From: Candidatus Defluviilinea proxima
GTDB lineage: Bacteria > Chloroflexota > Anaerolineae > Anaerolineales > Villigracilaceae
Assembly: GCA_016721115.1 (NCBI GenBank)
Contig: JADKIW010000001.1
Location: 2,433,501-2,497,500 of the forward strand
Direction: 5' to 3'
Length of the DNA: 64,000 bases
Of the stretch, positions 17,885-25,967 are shown one piece after another. Below the pieces are notes generated by a model. That model did not search any database. It was not told the origin of the DNA and saw nothing but the letters and a program-made list of their open reading frames with translations. Numbering within the stretch: position 1 is the stretch's first letter; every line of letters begins with the position of its first letter. The position numbers were made by a program, and so were the translations under genes.

Positions 17885-18612
17885 TGTTCACAGTGATATA
17901 CCATTCCCTGTTGATTGGCGCGGCGTTGTTCGTGCCAATCCCATTTCTGGATGACAAGCTGGCGACGTTTCTATGGAAGCACATGGTCTCTGACCTGGCA
18001 AAAAGTCATAATAAGACGCTGACCGAGGAACAACTGCTTGTACTGTCTTATCAGTCCCGCTTTGCGCTTTCAGATGGCTGTATGTTCCTCATAAGACGCT
18101 TATTCAAAGAATTGCTTCAGGAAGTGCTGTTCTTTCTGGAATGGAGTAAAGCGATCAATCTGGCAACCGATGCCTATTACTCCGGTTATTTGCTGAATGA
18201 GTTGTTTGCCTATGAAAGGTTCGATCCAGCAAAAACGAGGCAGTATGCCATTGCTCTTCAAAAAACCAAACAGGGGGTAAACATGAAGCTCGTACAGGGT
18301 GTCTTTCGAGGGAACTTTCGATCTGGCAGGGGAGTACTGACATCCATTGTGAAATGGCTTTCGAGCATTACCATCGGTTATGTAAAGGACTCGTGGACCC
18401 GCAGACAAAATAAAAAGAATGCCGACAGTGCGTCGGAACAGCAAATGGAGAATTTCTTCGAGATGCATAAATCCAGATTTCAAGAACTTCTCAAGGATTT
18501 GATCGCAAGCCTGCAAACTGGGATCGGTGCATTGCCGAAAGAACATTTTGACGACCTGAGAAATAAACTGTTCGATGAATTGGGCAGATTGGAATTAACT
18601 CTAATAAGTTGA
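17884..18612 (+). CDS. Protein of unknown function coupled to hutH
   Basis: The ATG overlaps the hutH stop by one base (TAATG), strong evidence for translational coupling. The 242-residue product has one hydrophobic N-terminal segment (YHSLLIGAALFVPIPF) and another near residues 155-165. The rest is helical and charged, with a Lys/Arg-rich stretch (RRQNKKN) near 180 and an amphipathic C-terminus. No domain is recognised. It may be a peripheral membrane protein. A role in histidine use is suggested only by position. Confidence 0.75.
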   Translation: MFTVIYHSLLIGAALFVPIPFLDDKLATFLWKHMVSDLAKSHNKTLTEEQLLVLSYQSRFALSDGCMFLIRRLFKELLQEVLFFLEWSKAINLATDAYYSGYLLNELFAYERFDPAKTRQYAIALQKTKQGVNMKLVQGVFRGNFRSGRGVLTSIVKWLSSITIGYVKDSWTRRQNKKNADSASEQQMENFFEMHKSRFQELLKDLIASLQTGIGALPKEHFDDLRNKLFDELGRLELTLIS

Positions 18613-18636
18613 CATAGCCAACAGAATTGAGACAAT

Positions 18637-19446
18637 ATGATCCTCAACGAACTCAACTTCTTTTCTGAAACATTAGGGATGCGAAGCAGTATGTACGTTC
18701 TGCTTCCTCAGCACATGCTTTTAGCGGGGGCAAAACGCAAATCCAAGTATCGCACGCTTTATCTCTTGCACGGCCACTCCGACGATCACACGGCATGGAT
18801 GCGTTGGTCGTCCATCGAGAAATATGCTCAGGGATTGAACCTTGCCGTCGTGATGCCCGCCGTCCACCTCAGCTTTTACAGTGACATGGTTTATGGTGGC
18901 AAGTACTGGCAATTCGTTAGCGAAGAAGTCCCTGCATTGGTGCGCGATACATTCCCTGTCTCCTCGGCGCGCAAGGACAACTTTGTGGCGGGCCTGTCCA
19001 TGGGCGGATACGGCGCCTTCAAATTGGCATTGACCCGCCCCGAACGATTTGCCGCCGCGGCGAGTCTTTCAGGTGCAGTGGACATCCGTGAAGTAGTTCG
19101 AGAACATAAGCATGATCCATTGAACAAAGACTGGCTGGTGGGGATGCGTAATGTCTTCGGCGATCTAACGAAGGTGCCAAACAGTCAGCACGATCTGTTC
19201 ACGCTTGCGAAGAAAGCGGCAAAGGGAAAAGACAAGCCGCGTTTGTATCAATGTTGCGGCACCGAAGATTTTCTCTATGCCGATAACATTCGCTTCCGTG
19301 ATGCGGTCCGCAAACTTTCGCTTGATCTGACATATGCAGAAGGCCCGGGCGATCACAACTGGTCGTATTGGGATAAGATGATCCAGGATGTCTTGCTATG
19401 GATGTTCCCAGAAAAGAGAGACCTGAATGGGCTGATAGGGATCTGA
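18637..19446 (+). CDS. Esterase D-like alpha/beta hydrolase
   Basis: A 269-residue serine esterase of the family that includes tributyrin esterase and S-formylglutathione hydrolase. The nucleophile elbow is GLSMGGYG, the oxyanion region is LLHGHSDD, and the catalytic His is probably in GDHNWSYW near the C-terminus. No signal peptide is seen, so it is probably cytoplasmic. It follows the hutH-coupled gene by 24 bp and may be in the same operon. A TTGACA at 18609-18614 and a GACAAT right before the ATG look promoter-like but would start transcription inside the gene. The physiological ester is unknown. Confidence 0.87.
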   Translation: MILNELNFFSETLGMRSSMYVLLPQHMLLAGAKRKSKYRTLYLLHGHSDDHTAWMRWSSIEKYAQGLNLAVVMPAVHLSFYSDMVYGGKYWQFVSEEVPALVRDTFPVSSARKDNFVAGLSMGGYGAFKLALTRPERFAAAASLSGAVDIREVVREHKHDPLNKDWLVGMRNVFGDLTKVPNSQHDLFTLAKKAAKGKDKPRLYQCCGTEDFLYADNIRFRDAVRKLSLDLTYAEGPGDHNWSYWDKMIQDVLLWMFPEKRDLNGLIGI

Positions 19447-19543
19447 CGGGTTGCTATTTTGTTTCAGCTCGCACAGATGCCTATTCAAGGGTAGAAGACT
19501 CATACATTACAAAAAGGTGGTTATTGTCTGAAACTTTGTGTGC

Positions 19544-19549
19544 GATAAT
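19544..19549 (+). promoter_or_regulatory. -10-like GATAAT and AGGAG site before the modular lipoprotein
   Basis: GATAAT lies 22 nt before the ATG at 19572, and CGAGGAG at 19556-19562 is 9 nt before it. This spacing is why 19572 is preferred to the ATG at 19566, which would be only 3 nt from the site. Confidence 0.4.
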
Positions 19550-19571
19550 TTTCTCCGAGGAGAAAATGCAC

Positions 19572-21080
19572 ATGAAAAGAAAAATAATTCTTGTATCTTT
19601 ATTGGTTTTGATGTTATTGGTATCGGGTGGTTGTAATGTGCCCCTTCCCATTTGTTCGACGGACAGCCTGCAGGCTGTGACGCCGAACAGCCCGGCGATG
19701 TGGAGTACTGTCGATTCACTTTCTCCCACCCTGCAATGGACGTATCCATCTTCGTCCTGCACTCCTCAAGGATATGCGATCACTCTCCGGACGGGTCCAT
19801 TCTTTACCGATGACCGTGGCGGCGGGACGGGAAATCCTTCCACTAGTTGGAGTCCTGGTTCGCCCCTCGAACCGGGCAAGGAATACGCATGGAGTGTCGC
19901 GCCAATCAATGACACTACTTTAGGGCCATCTGCCGGCAGGTTTTATTTCTTCACCGGCCCAACCTGTGCGACAGATTCACTAGTTGCTCCTGTATTACTT
20001 GAACCAGCAGAAGGGGCAAGTTTCAATGAAGCCAACGACAGCCTGATCTGGGATTACCCTGCAGATTGCGCTCCGGAAGGGTACCGAGTTGATCTCTCTG
20101 TTGACCCAACGTTCGCGGACACAAGTCTCAGTGGCGGGACGGGGAATCCATCCACACGCTGGGGGCCGGGATCACCTCTTGTTGATTGCCAGATTTATTA
20201 TTGGCGTATTGCGCCCATCAACGGCACCACGCTTGGACCGTTCTCTACCTCCCGAAGCTTTGTGCGAGATGAAACAGGTTTATGCGGTGGCCCTGGTGGA
20301 AGCCCGCCTCCCTCCGCATCCATTAGTGGAATCGTATGGCATGATCTGTGTGCTGTACCTGATGGCCCTGCTCCTGAGCCGTTGCCGGCTGGTTGTGTCA
20401 GTGCAACGGATGGGTCTCTTCATGCGAATGGAATTCGCGAGGCCGGAGAGCCCGGCATTGCAGGCGTTCAGGTAGACCTGCATTGGGGAGGTTGTGCAAC
20501 CGCCAGTGTAGCCAGCGTGCTCACAGATACCGATGGGCATTATCAATTCGATGGGATCCTTGCGTTCGGAAGTTATTGTCTTGCGATTCGTTCGTTGAAC
20601 CCGCCGAACGATTCCATTTTGCTCCCCGGCGGATGGACATTCCCTCCTGGCCTTACAGGTGCTGATGCTTTTGCCAATGCAATGGTGGATAGTGGCACGA
20701 TTCTGACCGACAAAGACTTTGGCTGGGATTATCAATTCCTGCCTGTGGCGTCAGCCGCCGCTACTGCGGTTCCGCTCTCTGAGCCTAAATTTGTCCTGGA
20801 TAAAAACGCCTTTTGTCGAAAAGGCCCGGGCGAAAACTATCCCGATCTGACTGCGATCCCACAGGGTGATACCGTTGATATCCTCGGCGTCAGTGAGAAT
20901 GCCGCATGGTATTACATTTTCTGGAAAAAGTTCAACGCCAGTTGTTGGGTGGCATCATCCACCGGTCATCTGATCGGTGACCTACAAACGGTTCCCATTT
21001 TCACCCCGGTGCCCACACTGGTGCCAACAGCGGTAAAGCCCACGCCAGTGCCAAGCCCAACTCCAAAAGGAAAACAGTGA
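19572..21080 (+). CDS. Modular surface lipoprotein (two tandem repeats, SdrD-B-like domain, SH3b-like domain)
   Basis: A lipoprotein of about 500 residues. The signal peptide is KRKIILVSLLVLMLLVSGGC with a lipobox ending in Cys. Two tandem repeats of roughly 85 residues follow. Each carries GGGTGNPST or SGGTGNPST, then a W-x-PGSPL turn and APIN-x-TTLGP, as in fibronectin-III-like folds. Next comes an SdrD-B/Cna-B-like segment (ISGIVWHDLC, GIREAGEPGIAGVQVDL, TDTDGHYQFDGI, KDFGWDYQ), an SH3b-like domain (CRKGPGENYPDLTAIPQGD) and a Thr/Pro-rich tail. SH3b domains bind cell-wall material and Cna-B-like modules act as rigid spacers, so a surface-exposed adhesion or wall-binding role is inferred. 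It is followed 13 bp later by the GH5 glycosidase. Confidence 0.85.
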   Translation: MKRKIILVSLLVLMLLVSGGCNVPLPICSTDSLQAVTPNSPAMWSTVDSLSPTLQWTYPSSSCTPQGYAITLRTGPFFTDDRGGGTGNPSTSWSPGSPLEPGKEYAWSVAPINDTTLGPSAGRFYFFTGPTCATDSLVAPVLLEPAEGASFNEANDSLIWDYPADCAPEGYRVDLSVDPTFADTSLSGGTGNPSTRWGPGSPLVDCQIYYWRIAPINGTTLGPFSTSRSFVRDETGLCGGPGGSPPPSASISGIVWHDLCAVPDGPAPEPLPAGCVSATDGSLHANGIREAGEPGIAGVQVDLHWGGCATASVASVLTDTDGHYQFDGILAFGSYCLAIRSLNPPNDSILLPGGWTFPPGLTGADAFANAMVDSGTILTDKDFGWDYQFLPVASAAATAVPLSEPKFVLDKNAFCRKGPGENYPDLTAIPQGDTVDILGVSENAAWYYIFWKKFNASCWVASSTGHLIGDLQTVPIFTPVPTLVPTAVKPTPVPSPTPKGKQ

Positions 21081-21093
21081 TACGAGTGCCTTC

Positions 21094-22167
21094 ATGAAAC
21101 GATTCCTTCTTTTCTCTTTTGCTGTTCTTTTGGTTCTCTCTGCATGTGTGCAACAATATGCGACGCCAACTCTAGTTTCTCGATCCACGGCGACGCCCAT
21201 GCCGCTTCTTCCTACGCCTTTGCCTGAATCCACCTCGATGCCCATTTCCTCCCCGACACTTCATCGCGGTGTCAACTTTGGCAATATGCTTGAATCGCCC
21301 AACGAAGGTGAATGGGGATTGTATGTGCAGGAAGAATATTTCGATCTCGTCAAGGAAGCTGGCTTTGACTTTGTCCGCTTGCCAGTGAGATGGAATACCC
21401 ATGCACAAGAGGAATGGCCCTACACCATTGACCCTGACTTCTTTGCGCGTGTCGATGAAGTGGTGAATTGGGCATTGAAACGTGACCTGACCATCATCGT
21501 TGACTTCCATCACTATGAAGAGATGGCTTGGGACCCGTGGAGTCACAAGGATCGTTATCTCGGCATTTGGAAACAAGTCGCGGAACATTACAAAGAGTAT
21601 CCATCGACCGTCTTGTTCGAACTGCTCAACGAGCCGAATGATCAGCTCAACGCACAACTGTGGAATCAATATCTGATCGAAGCGCTGGCAATTGTCCGCG
21701 AGACGAACCCCACACGCGATGTTGTGATCGGTCCCGTTAATTGGAACTCGCATGAATGGCTCTCCACGCTGGATGTGCCGGACGATCAACATCTCATTGT
21801 TACATTCCACTACTATTCGCCATTCCAGTTCACACATCAAGGTGCAGAGTGGGCGGGAGACGAAGCGCAAGGTTGGCTTGGCACAGAGTGGGGCAGTGAC
21901 GCGGAAAAGGCCGAAGTCATTCGCAACTTCGACTTTGTCGTAGATTGGTCACAGCGACATGGAAACGTTCGTATCTTGCTGGGAGAGTTTGGCGCGTATA
22001 ACAAAGCGCCACAAGAGTCCCGTGTCCGCTGGACGACGTTTGTCCGCGAACAGGCAGAAGCTCACGGGTTTGCGTGGGCCTATTGGGAATTGGCGTCAGG
22101 TTTCGGGCTGTATGACCCGGATGCCAAAGTCTGGCGAGAAGACCTGTTGAAGGCATTGATTCCTTGA
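21094..22167 (+). CDS. Secreted GH5-family glycoside hydrolase (endoglucanase-like), lipoprotein
   Basis: A 357-residue protein with a lipoprotein signal (LLVLSAC) and a Thr/Pro-rich linker up to about residue 55. The (beta/alpha)8 catalytic domain starts at HRGVNFGNML, typical of GH5 cellulases. The acid/base Glu is in FELLNEPND and the nucleophile Glu in LLGEFGAY, with FHHYEEM and HYYSPF as further subsite motifs. The enzyme should retain configuration and act on beta-1,4-glucan or a related glycan outside the cell. It probably shares a transcript with the upstream lipoprotein. Confidence 0.92.
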   Translation: MKRFLLFSFAVLLVLSACVQQYATPTLVSRSTATPMPLLPTPLPESTSMPISSPTLHRGVNFGNMLESPNEGEWGLYVQEEYFDLVKEAGFDFVRLPVRWNTHAQEEWPYTIDPDFFARVDEVVNWALKRDLTIIVDFHHYEEMAWDPWSHKDRYLGIWKQVAEHYKEYPSTVLFELLNEPNDQLNAQLWNQYLIEALAIVRETNPTRDVVIGPVNWNSHEWLSTLDVPDDQHLIVTFHYYSPFQFTHQGAEWAGDEAQGWLGTEWGSDAEKAEVIRNFDFVVDWSQRHGNVRILLGEFGAYNKAPQESRVRWTTFVREQAEAHGFAWAYWELASGFGLYDPDAKVWREDLLKALIP

Positions 22168-22176
22168 TGGACATTT

Positions 22177-22236
22177 GTAGGGACACAGCGAATCCTAAAA
22201 GGGTTTTGACGAGTATTCGTCCTGCTGTGTCCCTAC
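22177..22236. repeat. GTAGGG...CCCTAC palindromic repeat, 60 bp (copy 1)
   Basis: GTAGGGACACAGC at the left end is perfectly complementary to GCTGTGTCCCTAC at the right end (13 bp), with an inner partial stem (CGAAT with ATTCG). It lies 9 bp after the GH5 stop codon and may also act as a transcript end. Confidence 0.85.
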
Positions 22237-22252
22237 GGTTAAGGATAAAGAA

Positions 22253-22489
22253 ATGAATCAGAAAATCCAAAAGCTCAAAGGCGCGAACATGGATATTGAC
22301 CTTGCCACCCCTAAGGGAAGCATTGCGTGGGAGCAGGATGGCTGTCCGTGGAACAAAGCGGAAAGCACAGACACACATAAATGCGCCGTGAAGAACGTTT
22401 CACTCTGTCCATATTTTTGCGGCGTGGAATATCTCGATACACTTTTATGTTCTTACCCGAATGAGAATCCCCTGCGAAGTGAAAATTAG
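22253..22489 (+). CDS. Small cysteine-rich protein, function unknown
   Basis: A 78-residue protein with an AAGGAT motif before the ATG. It has five cysteines in the C-terminal 50 residues (QDGCPWN, HKCAVKN, SLCPYFCG, TLLCSYP), which may bind a metal or form disulfides. No signal peptide or membrane helix is seen. It lies between two 60-bp palindromic repeats. The composition and clear binding site suggest a real gene, but no family is recognised. Confidence 0.65.
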   Translation: MNQKIQKLKGANMDIDLATPKGSIAWEQDGCPWNKAESTDTHKCAVKNVSLCPYFCGVEYLDTLLCSYPNENPLRSEN

Positions 22490-22507
22490 GCTTTCACATT
22501 ATGCCTT

Positions 22508-22567
22508 GTAAGGGCGACCCATCAGGATCGTCGGGTCCTTTGCTCTCGCTAGGCGGGTCGCCCCTAC
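22508..22567. repeat. GTAGGG...CCCTAC palindromic repeat, 60 bp (copy 2)
   Basis: GTAAGGGCGACCC on the left pairs with GGGTCGCCCCTAC on the right, with one mismatch in 13. The length is the same 60 bp as copy 1, though the interior differs. It lies between the convergent ends of the small Cys-rich gene and the alpha/beta hydrolase. Confidence 0.85.
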
Positions 22568-22577
22568 GCTAAACTCG

Positions 22578-23447
22578 TTAATTGAACATCCCCAAAAACG
22601 GACTGAACTCACGGTTAAGCCACTCGAAGGTGGGCGGTTCTGGCGGTTGGTGATACGGATGCGTGAACTTCTGGATCGTGAGTTTCTGAAAGTGTTGACG
22701 CACGATCTGTTCTGTGAGATCGTAGTTCAATATATCGTCATTGACCGACATGCCGAAATAAGACGGGATACTAAACGGCGCACCTGTGTATTGATACTCC
22801 GTCTGAAAAATTTCATCCAGAGTGTAGGCGAACACATCCAGTGTGGAAAGGGGCATGCGCAGCGCTTTCTTGTTTTCAAGGATGCGTCTGTCCACTTTGC
22901 TGGCTTTGCTGAGTGCATACGTCAGCGGCTTTTCAAGGCTAGGCGCGTTCATTGCATAATGAATGCCTTGCAAGAGCCTTGGATTTTTCATCGCTTTGAC
23001 TGATGCCTTGAACGCCCATTGTCTTGGCGTTGACCACTTCAACGCACGCCGACTGACGCACGGCGAAAGCAAGATCACCTTTTCGATTCGGTCTTGCAGG
23101 TGTTCCAATGTCCGCAAGGCCAGCAATCCCCCAAATGAAAATCCCATCAGGCTGAACTTTTCATATCCCAGGTTGTCAACGAAGGCTTCAACAGTTTTAG
23201 GGACGAGGCTACTCTGAAATTTTTCAGGATACGGAGTTGAACCGCCATGCCCAGGCAGTTCAAAGAAATAACTTGTAAATCGTTGTCCCATGAACTGCGT
23301 GAGCGGAAGCCATTGCCTTATCAACGAAACCGTCGCAGGGACGATGATAAGCGGCGCGCCGCTCCCTGCCTTCACATAATGCAGGCGAGTGTTCGGCAAT
23401 GTCATATCCCCGTAGATAGCTTGTGGCGGCTCAACTGCAAACGCCAT
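22578..23447 (-). CDS. Alpha/beta hydrolase
   Basis: A 289-residue alpha/beta-fold hydrolase. The nucleophile elbow is MGFSFGGLLAL, and FELPGHGGS matches the strand-4 region of this fold. The ATG at 23447 overlaps the stop of the upstream flavoprotein gene by one base (TAATG), so the two are translationally coupled. The longer open frame upstream is inside that gene and is ignored. It is the last gene of a minus-strand unit that starts with the MFS transporter at 27231. The substrate is unknown. Confidence 0.85.
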   Translation of the reverse strand: MAFAVEPPQAIYGDMTLPNTRLHYVKAGSGAPLIIVPATVSLIRQWLPLTQFMGQRFTSYFFELPGHGGSTPYPEKFQSSLVPKTVEAFVDNLGYEKFSLMGFSFGGLLALRTLEHLQDRIEKVILLSPCVSRRALKWSTPRQWAFKASVKAMKNPRLLQGIHYAMNAPSLEKPLTYALSKASKVDRRILENKKALRMPLSTLDVFAYTLDEIFQTEYQYTGAPFSIPSYFGMSVNDDILNYDLTEQIVRQHFQKLTIQKFTHPYHQPPEPPTFEWLNREFSPFLGMFN

Positions 23448-24715
23448 TACAAGTTTCCCAACCACTTCAACGCGCCGTTCCCCGCCGCGTACCCGCTGGA
23501 GAAACAGGCTGTCAGCAAGTATCCGCCTGTGGGTGCTTCCCAATCGAGCATCTCGCCTGCGCAAAAAACGCCGGGCAAGTTCTTCAACATCAAATTTTCA
23601 TCAAGCGATTCAAATGTCACGCCACCTGCACTGCTGATCGCTTCATCGAGCGGGCGCGGCGCGACCAATGGCACGGGCAACGCCTTGATGAAACCAGCCA
23701 GTCTATCTCCATCCATGAGATCTTCTTTCGATAAAAATTCGCGCAACAGTCCCGCCTTCACGCTGTGGATCCCCAATGACTTTTCAAGATAGCTAGCCAA
23801 TGAACGTTTGCCTTGTGGCCTTGATAATTTTTCTTTCAACCACTCGAGCGTTCGGTCAGGTTTCAGGTCCAACAACATCACTGCCTTGCCGTTCGCCTCG
23901 ATCTCGTCGCGCATCATCGCTGAGGCTGTGTAGATCAAGCCTCCCTGCACGCCTTCTTTCGTCACAATGAACTCGCCTTGTTGGCGAAAATTCCCGAACG
24001 ATAAGATCACCGATTTGATGGGATGCCCATCGTACTTTTCTCGGAAGTGTTCAGACCACGCCACATCGAATCCGCAATTGGATGGACGCAACGCTTCCAC
24101 CTTAACCCCGGCTTGTTCCAGCGTGGACACCCACGCGCCATCCGAGCCGAGTCTCGACCAACTGCCTCCGCCCAAAGCGAACACAACCACGTCTGCTTTC
24201 ACTGTCACCTCGCCATCGGGTGTGACAAAGCGCAACGACAAGCTCCCGCCGCCGTCCTCGGCGCCGGGGACGGCGCCGAGAGCAAGCTGAGGTGTAGGAA
24301 AACCTGTCCACTTGTGGCGCAGATGTAAGGTCACGTTTGAGGCGTTTAATCGCGTGAGCCAGGCCCGTAGTAGCGGACTCGCTTTCATCCCCATGGGAAA
24401 GACGCGTCCTGAAGTCCCAATGAAAGTATTGATCCCTAAGCTATGCACCCATTCACGGAGTTGGTCAGCGCCGAATGCTTTGAGCAGTGGTTCGATATTA
24501 TTTTTTCGTTTGCCGTAACGCGAAACGAACACATCGAATGGATCGGAGTGTGTGATGTTCAATCCGCTTTTGCCTGCCATCAAAAGCTTGCGCCCGACCG
24601 AAGACATGGAATCATATACATCCACCTTCACACCGTGTGCGCTGATGACTTCAGCCGCCATCAACCCTGCTGGCCCACCTCCGACAATAACTACAGACTT
24701 ATCCATGACGCTCAT
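23447..24715 (-). CDS. NAD(P)/FAD-dependent oxidoreductase, HI0933/YhiN (BaiN-like) family
   Basis: A 422-residue flavoprotein. The FAD-binding Rossmann motif is at the N-terminus (VVIVGGGPAGLMAAE), followed by the family block GRKLLMAGKSGLNITHS and, near the C-terminus, GVFCAGEMLDWEAPTGGY that closes the FAD site. The family's reaction is poorly known. One member, BaiN, is reported to act in bile-acid dehydroxylation, but that should not be transferred here. The ATG overlaps the stop of the upstream gene as ATGA, indicating coupling. Confidence 0.88.
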   Translation of the reverse strand: MSVMDKSVVIVGGGPAGLMAAEVISAHGVKVDVYDSMSSVGRKLLMAGKSGLNITHSDPFDVFVSRYGKRKNNIEPLLKAFGADQLREWVHSLGINTFIGTSGRVFPMGMKASPLLRAWLTRLNASNVTLHLRHKWTGFPTPQLALGAVPGAEDGGGSLSLRFVTPDGEVTVKADVVVFALGGGSWSRLGSDGAWVSTLEQAGVKVEALRPSNCGFDVAWSEHFREKYDGHPIKSVILSFGNFRQQGEFIVTKEGVQGGLIYTASAMMRDEIEANGKAVMLLDLKPDRTLEWLKEKLSRPQGKRSLASYLEKSLGIHSVKAGLLREFLSKEDLMDGDRLAGFIKALPVPLVAPRPLDEAISSAGGVTFESLDENLMLKNLPGVFCAGEMLDWEAPTGGYLLTACFSSGYAAGNGALKWLGNL

Positions 24716-25944
24716 TTCGAGTGGCTTTCATTTTCGATCCACTGTCTGACCCGACTAGGTGTGACTGGCTCTCCAAGCAGGCGTATAAAATATTTTTCCC
24801 GGTTTGCCGTCGAGAACAATTTCTCTAAAAGGTCATAACCGGCAGTGTACGTAAAAATGTAAGAACGATCCAACGGACCAGATATGAACTGAATAGCCCG
24901 GTTGGCTTCTTTCTCTGTACTTAATTCATATTTTTGCAAATACGCAACGATCTCACTTGTACTTTTCTTTTGCTCGTGAAGCATGAACGCTGCGTTTCCC
25001 CAAAGTTCCCGCACCTTTCGTTCTGCACGGCTTACTCCCATTATAGTTTTTATATCAATGTCGGTCATCTCTGCTCGCGGAAGGAGTTCCTCTCGATATA
25101 GGTCTTCCAGTTCCTGATCGGTGAGTAGCGTTTCCAAAGCGCTTGTTGCAATACCTTCTGTGATCACAGCCCAGGGGGAATTGATCAATGTGAGTTGGTG
25201 CTCTTGATATCCTTTTTGCTTGATCAACCTCGCATCTTTCGTGGAAAGTTCTGTATGATGGCCGGGGTAGCCTTCATGCGCGATCGTGACCGCCAGATCC
25301 TTGATCTGCATGGGCATATCGGTATTGATCTCAATCCGTGATTTGTACTCTCCAAGATACTGGTTATATGCCATCCAGGACTGGTCTGAAATGAACTCGA
25401 CAGTAAATGACTCGTTCTCTGGAAGATCGAATTTTTTATGCGTCAATTCTCGGAAAGTGTTAATGAGGAAAGGAAGAAGTTGCTCCACCTTTTCAAGCGG
25501 TATCTCAATGGATTTTTGCCAACTCTCAAAGCGCTCTCGTAACGAGCCGCCCTTTGGTAGAACATCTTCAAGCCATTTTTGATACTCTATAAAATAGGAC
25601 TCGTCTTTCCATGTTGGGTGAATATCATATAAAGCCTGAGCTTCTTCAACTAGCGATACGGTCTCGCCTGCGAGCAAGCGCAAACTCATTTGCATGGCAG
25701 TGACCTGGTGCATCAAAAAATCCTTGCGTTGAACATCCCACTCGTTTGCTTGGGAGATGTTGACAGCAAGTCGCTCCGCCTCTTGCAGCAGGGTTGGAAG
25801 TTCCAGCTTCCCGACTTTTCCGGCATCTTGTGCCCATTCGTCAGGGCCGAAATACGAATCGATATACCCCGGCAAATGTTCGTTAATCGACAGCGCAAGC
25901 CGTATATAGTTTTCGATTAATTCCTGATAGTCTTTGTTCATCAT
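24712..25944 (-). CDS. DUF885-like zinc peptidase
   Basis: A 410-residue soluble protein. The key motif AHEGYPGHH (about residue 222) matches the HE-x-x-PGHH pattern of DUF885 and related M32/M3-like zinc peptidases, and ITEG follows at a distance that suits the third ligand Glu. No signal peptide is seen, so cytoplasmic peptide breakdown is likely, though no substrate is known. ATG codons at 25944 and 25941 are equivalent choices. The upstream site is weak (TAAGAA). The stop overlaps the start of the flavoprotein gene. Confidence 0.75.
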   Translation of the reverse strand: MMNKDYQELIENYIRLALSINEHLPGYIDSYFGPDEWAQDAGKVGKLELPTLLQEAERLAVNISQANEWDVQRKDFLMHQVTAMQMSLRLLAGETVSLVEEAQALYDIHPTWKDESYFIEYQKWLEDVLPKGGSLRERFESWQKSIEIPLEKVEQLLPFLINTFRELTHKKFDLPENESFTVEFISDQSWMAYNQYLGEYKSRIEINTDMPMQIKDLAVTIAHEGYPGHHTELSTKDARLIKQKGYQEHQLTLINSPWAVITEGIATSALETLLTDQELEDLYREELLPRAEMTDIDIKTIMGVSRAERKVRELWGNAAFMLHEQKKSTSEIVAYLQKYELSTEKEANRAIQFISGPLDRSYIFTYTAGYDLLEKLFSTANREKYFIRLLGEPVTPSRVRQWIENESHSK

Positions 25945-25967
25945 AGGTTCTTACTAAGGTGTTGTAT

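Noticed and set aside
18609..18636. TTGACA and GACAAT as a promoter for the esterase
   Set aside because: The spacing of 16 bp is good, but transcription would begin inside the esterase gene after its ATG, so it cannot serve that start codon.
22578..23564. Longer N-terminus for the alpha/beta hydrolase
   Set aside because: The extra codons overlap the flavoprotein gene, while an ATG overlapping its stop codon (TAATG) at 23447 gives a natural start.
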